Source: Euwallacea fornicatus (Eukaryota > Arthropoda > Insecta > Coleoptera > Curculionidae). Taken from it: a stretch of 64,000 nucleotides of DNA. The translations under genes and the position numbers were made by a program. Positions 37,501-51,000 of the stretch are shown here, one piece after another. The notes under the pieces are model-generated. The model was not told where the DNA came from. It saw nothing but the letters and a program-made list of their open reading frames with translations, and ran no database searches. Where the stretch lies: NCBI RefSeq assembly GCF_040115645.1, contig NC_089551.1, positions 2,108,001 to 2,172,000 on the forward strand, given 5' to 3'. Positions within the stretch are counted from its first letter, which is position 1. Every line of letters starts with the position of its first letter.

Positions 37501-38974
37501 GATAAGTCCTACCCTCCATCACTGTGCAAAGGAAACATCAACTTACCAAAACGCGGCGTGTTTTAATTAAAATCTTTCTCTTCGATATTGCGAATTCCAT
37601 CATATTTAATTTGGGGAGCAATTAGGGCACAATAATAGCGAACTTGTGTCGTATAAGCTTCCGAAAACATCGCAAACAAACGGGCTCTCTGATTGATCGT
37701 TGAGCCTTTTACTCGCATGCAAAGCTTCGCAGCTGTCGAAAAATAATACAAAACCAAATGAGATCGTTAGTTCCTGCTAGAATATTGAACGCGGACTTCA
37801 GTCTTTATTCCTGCAGATGAGAGACTCTCGTTCGCCCGTCGTAGCACGGATCGTAAACGTAATACTAGTTCATTTTATGTACTAAACAAATTAGCGAACT
37901 CTATACTTAAAGGATAAATAGCCTGTGTTTGGCTTGCGGTCGGATGCTTTCAGAAGTTCGCCGTATGCCAGGTGTCTGGAATGATTCAATTTCTCTATCT
38001 CGTCATTTATGGAATTTGTTGAATCATTCCTCTAATTTTCAGGGGCCGAGTCGCACGTATCCCTCTCACCCCCGCAGATATTGCCCCTTCGAAACCCAAT
38101 TTCTTCTGCGAATCCGACTTGGTTCCTTTACAAAAATTGAAATAAACATTCCCAAGCCCTCATCAATCTAATATTCAGACCTCTATCGCGGACTAAAGCC
38201 TGCAGAAATAGAGTCGCACGCCTGAATTCCACCTAATGGAGTTGGAATCCTCAACGAATACCTTTGAGGATATATGTACAAACGCCATTAAACGTATAAG
38301 AGATAAAAAGCACCTTTCTCTGGCGTAATAACTAAAGACGAGAAGAAATAATGTCTACGGCAAGCGTTCGGCCGCAAAATCTGGGATTGCTCAGGCGGGG
38401 CAATATATCACATCCGAGCAGGTTTTGTGGATTTCCTGTGTCGAAATTAGTTGCTGAAAATTTGATATTGAGCTTCAATATGGGATTGACCAAAAGTAAC
38501 AATTCAATAAAGTCTTTGTCAATTTTTTTCTTTTGCATTTGCTGGAGAAGACGTGACCGATGCAGGAGAACATAAAGAAGCCACTTAAATCCGGACCATA
38601 AATCTTCCTTAATGACTCTTTGTATCTTCGGGATACCTTTTCGTCGACTTCACCGCTGCTCTTTGATTTCGAGTAGATCTTTAAAGGGCGCACCGTCTAG
38701 TGCGGCCGCACAAATAGACGGAACGGCCCGATAAATCACCAGGCACGTCCGCCCCTGGAAAACATCGCGGCTAATTTGTGATGCTTTTATCTGCACGCCA
38801 CGGAAAGTGCTAATGTTTTATCTGGGCCGAGGCGTCGCTTCACGCCACGAACACGCCTTGTCGCCGACGTGTTTTAGTTCGCGTTTTGTGTCGCTTCTTC
38901 GATATAAAACTACCGAAAAAATTTTGGAAAACTCTTTACCTTCGTGTACTTGATCATATTCTATTTGCGAGAGC

Positions 38975-39018
<44 letters not shown>

Positions 39019-42000
39019 TAGAGAGAAAGGGAGAGAGAGAAAGGGAGAGAGAGAGAAAGAGAAAGAGAGAAAGAGAGAAAGAGAGAAAGAGAGAAAGAGA
39101 GAAAGAGAGGAAGAGAGAGAGAGAGAGAGAGAGAGGAAGAGGGGGGTCGAAGAGTCGAATGTGCTCCAGACGCACGTGGAACTGCATTAATTAGAAAATT
39201 CCGTTTCGTGATTATCAAACTTGCGACACCGAGCCTTAAGATGTGACGCAACATCGTAATCAGCTGAATTCAAAAATGCGAATGCTCAAGATAGCGCTCG
39301 TGGCAAAATGAAAATGTCGGTGGGGGTTCCCGAAATCGATAAATCGATAAATCGGGTTTCAATTGCGACATCGTCATTTTGCCGAAGTGGAAAAATCGAT
39401 GAGGCAAAATGCTACTAGATAGAGACATTATCTCTTTGAAAACATTAATGTCAACTGCTATAATTTAATATATCGAATCGTCGAACCGAGCTCCGCAGAC
39501 TCCTTGACGGTGCGCAAGCCGTAATTCAAACTCCTCGTAGAACTATCCTTTTCATTTGAGAAGGTACTTATCTTTACCTATTTTATTATTCAACCCTTCT
39601 GTATCGTTGCGTTATTCAGATATACCCCGTGTTTCAGATGACCCCACAAAAAATTCCCTAGCGGAGAGATCAGGCGATACGTCAGGCCGCTCTAATTGCC
39701 ATACGGCGCAAATATTTCAATAATTGTTCAATTTAGATGCGAATATAATGTATTACACGAAATATGTTCATAACTTCCTAAAAAACTCAAAAATTTCATT
39801 ATGTACGCGGAGTCCCAGATAAAAAAAAATGACAAAGTGCATTTATCTACAACATGGGTTGTCCTGTATACAGGTCTTTCGTCAAAAAATACACAGCTAA
39901 AAACAATATGCGACGAATTCATGGGGGAATTTCGGTCCTCTATATGTAACCTTTATGTCATTAAAGTATGATCAATAAATTTAATTGAACTTTTGCAGAG
40001 ACGATTGACACACGGATGGGCATTATAACGTTGTCGAGGGCTGATTGAAGCGTATCTCCTATTAGAAAAATTAATGTTCTAAATTACGAATGATATCTCG
40101 AAATGTTTGACGTTCTTTCCAAATGTTTAACTAATTCAAAAGATCTGCATATTTAACGTACCTACATTCAACAGGATTAGCGGGAATTCCTTCAAATTCC
40201 CTGTAAAAAATCAATTTACTTCGTTCGATAGATGCCACATGAATTACTATTCAATCTGCGATCAAGGGGCAATCTATTATTGATAATAATACATTCTAAA
40301 GTCGTAGATGGTAGTTCAGTCCGTTATCAGCATTTTACTACAGCAAATTATTAATTTTATAGCGGAACATTAAAGCACTTAAAATGCATACATATCGCCT
40401 TTGGGCCTAACTGTTCTGTGCCAACCATTTTGTGTAAACCGCTTGTTCGGTCATATAACAAAATACCTACGCAATAATTGATATTCTCAGTTCTAACGAA
40501 TAAACCACTTTCGATTGACAATCCTCCTCTTTTGTTACTCTTAGTTCTATCCGGAAATGATTTGTTTGAAAACTCCCTTCCGTCATCAGTCCGATAGTCT
40601 TCTACGTGCACGAAACTATGATTCCTCATCCATCTAAATAAGGAATGCGTTTTCGCTCAAAAATGATAAAACTCGCAACCCCCATCGCTCTAACGAACAC
40701 AATTTATTTTCATGTAAAAATTTGCTAATCAGATTTTTCTAAATATCACAGAAATCCTGCTTTCCTAATCTGACCGATACATTCTCCGCATCTGAATTAC
40801 TAAACCCGCATCCATCATCGCTCTGTATAGCAGACTTTTTCTTTACTTTTGATGTAATATGTGTACAGTTTGTCTTACCTACCCATATTGATCGTATGCT
40901 TCCCGGATTTAATAATATTTGAAAAATCCCCTTCTGCATCTGTCCGATAAATTTCCATTGACCTCGGAGACTTGGCAAAGGCCTTTGGCACGGGCATGTT
41001 TACCAGGCCTGTATCTAAAGTTATAAATTAAGGAAACTTACTGCGGAGCTTCGCTGCTGTTTTTCTTATTTTTCTCTCTCTGGACGAATATCTTAATTAT
41101 AGTGCCGCTTAATTGGATCGCTTTGAAAACACTCTCAGTTGATTATTGCTCCCTCTGCTAATTGCTCTAAAATTTATTGGAACACTTTGATGTTAAAAAA
41201 TGTTTAAATCTGTTGAGATTTTAATCTGGACGTCGAAAATTGTTTGATGTAACATCGTATTCGATGCGATATTAATTTTCCATATAGTATCAGCAAAGTT
41301 TCAATCTAGTTACACGTCTAACGGAGAATAATTAAATGAATGTCATAACGTCCCCGATTTACTAAATTAGGCAACCAAAATTTCAATAGTTTAACCCCTC
41401 AATAGAGTCCCAAAACTAGCACAAAAGATAAATCGGTTACAACATCTGTTTGAAAATAATAAACACAAATCTAAAATATACGCTTAACGCTTTATTGAAC
41501 CCTTTGTTTCCTATTGGTTTCCATTAATTAAGCATAAAATAAAAGGTGCCGATCCTTTCTATTCCCTTTCGGTTCGCCTTATTCTGGTTTGATGTGTTTG
41601 TGGCCTTTTTGTGCAGTAATCCTGGGAAATCAACTAATTATCATAGTTATGGCAGCTGGAACGAAGACTTGTTTACTCTCCGACATGGGGGGGGAAAAAG
41701 GTTCTCATATATGGTCACTAAATTCCGCAAAATCGGATGTAAATCTGACTGAACGACTGTCGATATCTATAGCTGCCTAAAAAAACAAAGAAACCATTGA
41801 ATTTTGGATGAGATGAGGGATGATTTTCCGCTCTAAAGATATCGTGTTCTTTATATTGGAAGAGCGTTTTCAATTTTATTTGCGCCCCGTCTCTCTTCCC
41901 TTCTCATCTAAAGTAGATTAATAGTTTTCATTTTCCGGGAGATTACGTGCAACCCTGGCTTCACAACAAACGATAATAATTACTTCTGGCGGTTTAATCA

Positions 42001-45000
42001 CCAAGTAATGTTTAGAATTTTCGCGCCGAATTGAAGCTAAATTACTTCTACTATTAGGGCTTATGGCTGACAAAAGATTGATTACCGAGCTCATAATAAC
42101 ACATGAGGCCTTATCTAAGAGCCCACCCTTTCAAAGACTAAACGCTCAAAGTTGGAACGACCCTCTTGAAATTAAATTCGCCCCTCAGGCCAACAATGAG
42201 CACATTTTTCCCACTTTGCCTCCGACAATCCCATTTCCATGATGAACTCGCCGTCCTAACGTGGCTTCTCCTTTATTTCACCCCCAAGAAACGACGAAAG
42301 AATATGAGGATGCCGCACACACACACACAAACACACAAAACTCGCTCCTGATTATTATTATCCGAAGAAGCTTGCAATGAGAATGAAAATAAACCCAGAA
42401 AAGTGACGTAATGTTCGACATTAAAATAATTGAGGCAATTATCGTTAGGGCTGCAAGCTTGGGAATGAGAAAGTTGACGGAGTTTATCAAAGAGAAGGGG
42501 TTCTTCTGGGGAACTGCCTTTCGGCTAAGGGATAAATCTTGTTTCTGGTTTTGGCAGCCAAGTTGATGGACTTTGATTAGAGTGGATGAGAACCAATTTT
42601 GTGTTCGGCTGAATGGCTTGATTTGAATAAAAATTAAGGGAGGATGACGGCATTTTCGACATCCGGGAAGGCAGGCAAACATTTTTGCACTTCGCACTCA
42701 AATTGAATTTATATCGTTTCGTGAAAGAGCTTTGATCCCCACATGCATCGAAAGTTATGAAAAATGTCATGAGCTTGCGGCTGCTTTATCTGCTCTGTTC
42801 CATTTGAGGCAAGTTGAGTTATTGCAATGCAATAAGTATCAGAAAACTCCCGCCCTTCATCTGTCGAAATACATGACCAGTTCGAATTGAAGAGTCTCTT
42901 ACACCTCGATTTTTCTAAATGCCCTTCTAGGGCGAGTGTGATATTCCAAAAACGCTGAAATATTCATTAAAACGCCCATTATCGTCTAAGCCCGTGGTTC
43001 CCTCTTAATAATCAATGAATCTCCTTTTGTAAAGCACTTTCCTCACATCAAGAGAACTACCGCGATAAATCCTCAAACAGTGAGTGAATTATTTAAAATT
43101 TACGTCCTTCATTGGGGCAAATTCCTAGGGTATCGTCTGGGATTTCCGGGAACAATAGCTCGGAAAACAACCATTAAGTATTGCTCCTAATTGGTAACGA
43201 GACGCTAAAACTCTAAATCTAGAAAATTAAGGGACAAACCGAGTAGAAAATGCTGTTGTGTCCGTATAATATCGCAAATTTATGTATTTGCTTTTTTGGA
43301 TAAATTAGCATGCGTTAGGGTTAATAAATGGTCAATCGGTGTATTTATTTGTTGTCGGTATAATAGAAGCTTGCAGCAGCATAAATATTCATTATTTGTT
43401 AACCTCTAAATAATAAATAATTTACTCCTAAATTCGGTAAACAACTCTTGCAACAAAAGGGTGAAATTGCTGTTTTCTGAACTAATTGCAAAAGCAATAT
43501 TGGGTTATTTTAGAGCGATTTCACTTAGCATAAAATGTGGAAAATATAGGACCCTCCCCCTGCAATCCACAAAACTCCGTTTACGTTGTGCCGCGTTGTT
43601 AGTTCCAGATCATTATCCTGGAAATATGTCTCGAATGCTTACTTACATTCATATGAAGTAAATATTGACGATGGAAAATAAATTTGACAGCCAATAATAG
43701 AGCTCTAAAATATGCCCAGAAACGATCACAATAAAATTAAGTACAGAATTACATTCTCATAATAAGAGATAATCATCGGGGTTTACAGCCTTAATAAATT
43801 TTTGTCCGCCTGCCGAAATACCCCTTTATCTCCCGCCCAATCTTTGCCATGGCCTCATAACGCGATATAAATCTAAGTTAATGGCCTTTAGTGTAAGCAC
43901 GGCCTTAAATTTTCACTGCGATCTAATGCTGATTAAAAATAATCTCCGCTAATTGGGGGGCTCAAAGTGCTCTGTAATTGTTCAATTTTCATTACTCTTG
44001 ATAGAGAATCCATACATTTCGTCTCATTACTATGTAAGTATCTGTTCAAGCTATTTAATTCTGTGTAGAGACACAAAAGACTTTATTTCTGCAACTAGGT
44101 TATAAAAAGTCTCTTTCCTCCCCAACGATAATAAACCAAGGCTATTTAATCAGCAGCGTCCGAGTTAACTAATTACATGAGATGAAAAACTTTTATGTTA
44201 ATGGCCTCTGCGACTAGTCATTTTAGAGGTTCTCTGCTGCGGACATGAAGATTGAGGCATTTATTTCATTTTCATTTAAAAGTTGGTTTTTATTCTGTAG
44301 GCGATTGTAACGAAAACTATGAGAAATACTTTTCCCCCTACGTTAAAGCAAAATTTTCATCAGTTATCGAACTGAAGCATTTCTGCACACAATCTCATAC
44401 TGCCTGCCTCTCTCTGATAATTATACAATTTTCGTAGGTTTCCTTTTCCCTCGCTCCACGTTATAAATCAACTTCTTTGTACTTAGAATTTTATGGTTTA
44501 ATGTATCCAATACTGTTTCGTTTCCACGTAATTGGCTCATTATATCTGCTTCTAAAGTACCCCCAAAGTTTAATTTTCCCAATGCAAACAGTCGGAATGG
44601 ATTTTTCGATCCGGAAGGGGCGAGCGTCACCCCGGAAATGGAAGAGCAACCGGTCGGTCCGTCGATTGATTTTAAATTTCCATATAAATTCGAAGTTTTC
44701 CAGTTCGAAGGTGCTGCTCGAACTGCTCAAATGCCAAGTCAGTCGTCAAAATGAAACGTTACTCTTGTTTAAGAATTTCAACAAGTCCCTTATTCGCTCC
44801 TATAAGCTTCTGTCTTAAACGGCATTTATTTGGTACCAGAAAGTGATTCTTGGATAATGGTAATGAGTACAAACTGGAACGATTACCTTAATAGTTTCAA
44901 GCCTCTAATTAGTGATAAATTAAAGGGGTGTCATCGCCATAGAGCTGACGAAATTGCCATAATGGCCGATTCAAACTACGATCTAGAATTTATGAAGCCG

Positions 45001-48000
45001 ACGTTGCAATCCTCGTAATGGGCTTATTTGCCAATTGAACTGTACCTAACTTTGGGAGTATCTTACTGACAGAACCTATTAATTACTTAAGTTTAAAGTG
45101 CTGCCGCACGTCAGATGAATTAATTAGCATTATTTTGAGACCTAATCATTAGCTCGGTGACTTCAAATACTAGAGCAACCGAGGATGTAAATTATTCTCG
45201 CCTTAATGGTGGATGCGCTTAAAGGAAAAATTTAAGACGCAGAAAAAGGGACGAAGTTGTTACAGAAAAATTTCCTGCCAGTGAATTTCACTCCTTATCT
45301 GAATCCGTTTATTTTTGATTTTCCCCTTTCCTGAGAAATAATTACTCCGAATGTTGATAAATCTCTGAAGTTGCTCGTTGTTAAATATTTTACCACATTT
45401 ATCGGGGACTCAGTTGTGAATGTGCAAAACGTTACTTCAAGGAAAGCTTCCCAATTTGAGGCAAAAGCCGCCCGATGGTGACCTACAGGATGTTCCTGTT
45501 ACATTTACTGCTCTGGTATCTTCACTAAATTTTGAAGAATACGTTAAACAGTGATTACCCGATTCGCCCACTTCACTTATTCTTCATGAACTCACGATCC
45601 TCCATAAACAATTTTCCCTATTGTAACACAAACGATCCGCCCCTATGCGCTTTAAATTGATTTAAGAGGTTAATATTCTCCGTTTGGTTCAGATAGAACA
45701 ATAAATTAGCATAATCGATTCCGTGCTGTTTTTAAGTCCCCGTTTATTTTGGATCCAGGAATGGTCGACAGAATTTTAAATATCCATTATGTTCTTTTCA
45801 AAAAATATTAATGAGCCCCCCCGGGTGTCGATCTTCGATTGATAGTTCAGCATTAATTAAAAAGGGTCCGAGCCACACACGTTGAATATGCAATAATACC
45901 ATTCCAGCAGTTTAATAATTAAAAACGCAATCTGCGAAGCTGGGCCGTTTTTTCCCCGATTTCTTTCGCTAAATTAACCTCGCGGAGTTAATGAATCCCT
46001 CCCTCATAATTCATACATGCAATTTATTCGATCCCATATCGGAGATCCAATCAAAACCTACAATTGGACTCGAATACTAGATTACACTTGTGGAGATTAA
46101 TGTTAACAGTGTCATTGTGGTTTTAACGAACACTATTTTAGGGTTTTGGCTGTGCACTGAAATTCGCGATAAAAGGCCTCGATCAAATATCCGGAAGGCA
46201 AATTTACACGGGGCGAAAGTTCGCGGTTTATGAATATTTCGTAGCCGAGTTTTGGGCAAAAATTCGGACCCTGTTTCACTAGAAAACAGGCGTCAAATTT
46301 AGGTCGTACCCGGCTAATTAAGCAAACATTGGGAAAAATATAAGTTTTTTTTACTGTTACGTCCACCCACAGCACGTAATCTTAATGCAATAAAACATTT
46401 TGGAATTCAGCCTTCAGTTCCGAGCAATGCAAGAATAAAATCTGGAAACTGAAACAATCCAAGTTAAATTGAACCAATTTATTATATCTACGCTTGCCAG
46501 AGTTGCACTCAATTTGATCACTGCCGCAGATTTATCATATCTTGCCGAAAGCGATCGTTCCCCGATGTAGACTCGTTAAAATGGCGCTTAAATGGCACCC
46601 CACAATAGCCAAATCCTTGCTGTTTACGTCCCTTTGTCGAAGCCAGACCTGTAGGTAGTAAAATAGGTGCTATTAAGCCTCGAGGCAAAAACAAAGACCC
46701 TCAAATATCCCTTTTCCATAACGGAAATTTATGACTTGGGATTACGTAGCAGGAAAATATTTTATTGAATGAACCCAAGACTTTTCGTTCTAGTTCTAAC
46801 TAATTCCACTTGAAATTGGATTGCATCAGAGGGTGCTCTTAAGCAGTCTCGACGAACAGCACTTTGCTCGCAAAGCTTCTGTTATTTAAATTCAATAATA
46901 GAAAGCATAAATCAATTGAGGCAATGGGATATTGGATTAAGTCGTATATTACGCCGTCTTAGCTTAACGAGCAATATTGTCCGGACGTAAAAATTAAGGT
47001 GGCACACACTGGGTCCATATTGTGTTTTCCAATTTGCTTGGCAACTTAGAATGCGCCACGGCAGTTCGACCGTTAATCTGGAAACTCCGGCGATTCCGGG
47101 GAATCTAATTTCCTACGGATAGTTAAACGAGTTTGAATAAATAACTTGGACCCAATCCAACTTGCAAAAATCGATTTTAGCGCCCAGAGCAGTGTTTAGT
47201 ATTAACAATGAACTATATCGGTGCAATGAAGGGCAAGAGTTTTCTAATTCCTTATTCATTACGCAAGCGGGCATGAGAGTTTATTCTCCCAATTACACTG
47301 GCCTAATTCAAAATCCAATTTAAAAGTCATTAATGGCAAATTGGGGGTTTATTTGAGGGCATTTCCCGAACTACAAATTACTTTGATCTCAAGACGCCCT
47401 TTTGCTAATCCTTTTGGGAAATTAGGCTCGAACGAGTGACTCACGTGCCTCGCTCGACTTGTTCGAACACCTCACAGTGAGCGGAATATTAAAAAAGCTC
47501 CAGAAAGCTCATGAAAAAGCGACTAAACAACTTTTTACGTGCGACGTCTTCGGTTTAATACCGTTGATAGATCGCTCGACGCCAATCACCATAAAATTTC
47601 CGACGGTGACAAATAACTGCGGAGGTTGCTGATTATTTCTGGAAGGAAAATACTAGGACAGATGTTCCACGTTCGGTTAAATTGCCATGAGGAAGTGAGA
47701 ATTTTGTAAATGATCCAAAGTTGGAAACTTAAGACTTTGTTCGATACCAATAAACGGTACTACTTGCGAAGTGGTAGTTCGGACCAAAGTCACTTATTAA
47801 AAACGGTCACTTTACAGTCTGCAGAATCTTCAACCAAATTTAACGACGCATCTTTAAATCGTGATGTTGACGAGCAACGTTAAATTTTCTAAAGCTCGAA
47901 AACTCGCACCCCTTATCCTTCCGAATAGTAAAGTAATGGAGAATGATATTGTATTTACTATTATTTTAATGAGTCTTTTTCGTCTTGCCAGTCGAGACCA

Positions 48001-51000
48001 AATTATTAAAATTATTGACGTAATAATTTGCATTTCTGCTCTAAAATCCCTTTCAGTTACAGTAAAATATTTCTCAAGATTTTCAAATTAGAAAGCTGGT
48101 GCCCCTTATCTATCTCTATAATAGAGTAATGCCAGTGGAGTTTTAAGGGCTATTACTTTAATGACTCTCTAAAAGCTGTCTGAATATATTGATTTTAAAG
48201 TGCCCATCATTTTATTCAACAAAGGTTTTCTATTCTATCCTCCTCGAAAATTGTCTCGTAATATGCAGGAGCACTCACTCTTAAACTATAATTGAAAGTC
48301 ATAAAATCATAAATTTCGCTACTCCCGTCTGTATGCATAAAACAGCAACAATTGACAAGACAATTCCAGGTGCAATTCAAAGAATTCCGCAATTCGGCCA
48401 GGTGACAGGCAAAATAATTGAATTTGGTACTGCAGCTGTAACGAGGTAGGCAAATAGAGCGATGTTTCGGTCGTCTGTTGGCGGAAGCAATTACGAATAA
48501 GTGATAGGACAAACAAGACATGTTTAACAATCAATTACCGACCCTAGGGGATGAAATTTAGATAAATATTTCATGCGAAAGCATGGAAATAAAAATCCGA
48601 GCAAGGGTTTTTAACCCTCCAGTAGAGGTAACAATTTTACGTGTACTTAGCCCCGCAAACATCAAAGACAAATGACCGCGGCTGATTAAAAATTTATCGT
48701 CCTGCGAGATAGAGTTTGCCAGTAGGAAAATAAAGCCGCGCACCAACACGAAAACGAGATATTTACCGCTGCGCGTTTCTTCTGTGCTCCAGTCCGCATT
48801 TTAAAATTGCTTCTGCTATTGGATTAGGTTTATGGTAAATTATTCAAAGCAACTGATGTATTGTAGGTACTGTAGGATTTGGTTGGATTTGCAGCCTTAG
48901 GGGAAATTTTCAAAATAACGTTAAAAATTGTTAAGGATCCGCTCTGCTACCTTGGGTTATAACTAAAAAGAAAAGCAGGGACTTAAGCTGCGTGTAGTAA
49001 TAGTTAAAAGTGTTAATGCCCACAGATCTAAAACAAATGTCGAATTCTATTCAATTTGGTGGATGCGCTTCGCTTCGGTGCAGAATTTTAACGTTTGGCA
49101 CAGCCTCTCATGGATGGCACCACCGGCATTTTCTCAACGCTTTTCTACAGTAATGGGTCTAGTTTTTCTTGCGTTTATCTTCGTTCATACTAGATGGCAC
49201 CACCCTGGATCTTTCGTATTCTTCCTGTAATATCTTGCTCCGGCTCCGTTTTCCTAAGGGGTAGACGGAGAAGTCTCGTAACTAAAGAAGTCTCTGCCAC
49301 TGCATTTACATGAACTAACAGTTCTTCAAATCGGCCTCTGTGCCATATCACGTTTTATCAAAAATAACGGAAACTAACATTCGCAAAACCAACAAAATGG
49401 CCCCTTTACGGCGACTCTCCGAAGTTTAATTTTCCGCTGCAAAGCGCTGCTTTCGAACTTTCTTGTAAAGTTTAGCTACATACAAAGTAAACTAGAGTAT
49501 TAATTGAGTAGCATGCTCCACGACCCTCTTTTATTATTTAAGCCTTGGCTTCAAGCATGACTAATCACAAACCTAAATCTCTTTCAGTTTCGGGGGAAAC
49601 CCGCCATCCTGTGATAGTCTACATACACGGCGAGTCTTTCGAGTGGAACTCCGGCAATCCTTACGACGGAAGCGTTTTAGCCTCCTACGCTGATTTAGTT
49701 GTAATTACCCTTAATTATCGACTAGGAATTCTAGGTAATTATCCCCAAAATTCCTTTTAAATTGCCGAATTAAATTCTAATAATCAAACAAGGTTTCCTC
49801 AATGCCAACCCAGCTCCTCACCTGAAAGCCCGAGTGGCAAATTATGGTCTAATGGACCAGATAGCAGCTCTGCACTGGATCCAACAAAACATCGCCTTAT
49901 TTGGGGGAGACCCCTCGAACGTAACCCTTGCAGGGCACGGGTCAGGGGCAGCCTGCATTAACTTTCTTATGATATCTCCTACAGTAATGCCAGGGCTTTT
50001 TCATAGGGCTCTCTTGCTATCTGGCTCAGCCCTGTCTTCATGGGCTTTGGTAAGTCTCCTTGAATATTCGATAATGTTAGATAACCGGTTCTTTCAAGGT
50101 CGAAGACCCAGTGAATTACGCAGTAAAATTAGCTAAGGAAGTTAACTGCTCTATACCAGAGGATGTTGGAAAGGATCACGAGCAGATAGTGGATTGTTTA
50201 AGAGAAACGCATCTAGTGGAGCTCTTGCAGGCTGATGTGGCACCCCCTGCCTATCTCAGCGCATTTGGACCGAGTGTGGATGGTAAGGCTTCAAATTATA
50301 TAGGGCTACCATTAAAATGCCTATATTCTAGCAGTTACAAATACCGTCATTTACAGGAAAGTGTAAATAACCCTTAAAAAAATTGCAGGCGTGGTCATTA
50401 AGGCGGATTTTGCGAAAGAACTGGTGACCTACTTCAAGCCTCAAGATTTGCAAAACATGGTGGGTTCAGGCAATACCAACTTGAAACGTAGTGAAGCCAC
50501 GCTAATGCCCAAAGGGTCGAACCCTTACGACCTGCTCTTCGGGGTTGTAACCAGTGAGGCTCTTTGGCGGTTTTCCTCCAACGATATCCAGGCGGGGTTC
50601 GAAGGGGAGCGCAGGGATAAAATCATAAGGACTTACGTGCGCAATGCTTATACTTATCACTTAAGCGAAATTTTCTTTACTGTGGTTAACGAGTATACGG
50701 ACTGGGAACGGACGGTGCAACATCCGATTAATACGAGAGACGCGTGCGTCGCGGCGCTTAGTGACGCGCAATTCGTTGCGCCGCTGGTTCAAACCGGGGA
50801 CTTGCTGAGTGCCAAACCACCACAGCCCGGGCAGGAACCCACGGGACCAAAGACCTTCTTTTACGTATTTGACTACCAGACAAAGGACGGAGATTACCCT
50901 CAGGTAAATTTCCACAACTTTGAAATCGGCCAGCCCGGGCGAGCAAAACGTTGCGTTTCCAAGTGCCATTAGCCACAAATTTGCTAAGACTATAATTTCG

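Larger units (their letters stand above)
22973..49587 (+). other. Intron 2 of neuroligin, 26.6 kb
   Basis: GTAAGT to CTTTCAG. I found no nested gene and no convincing extra exon. It contains a Tc1 relic (23872-24357), dinucleotide repeats (27804, 38969, 42315), a minus-strand transposase scrap (39625-39700) and the densest groups of the dispersed motif (31.2, 40.6-40.9 and 47.9-48.3 kb). Phase-1 cassette exons shorter than about 60 bases could be missed. Confidence 0.85.

Noticed and set aside
38886..39254. Three overlapping open frames of 77-102 codons on both strands.
   Set aside because: They are created by the GA microsatellite (Arg/Glu or Leu/Ser runs) and have no independent coding evidence.
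40357..40629. RTDDGREFSNKSF on the minus strand resembles the copia-type integrase block RTDNGxEF.
   Set aside because: The resemblance stops after about 14 residues, none of the other integrase or reverse-transcriptase blocks is present, and the same short motif recurs every hundred bases or so. It is a copy of the dispersed motif, not an integrase.
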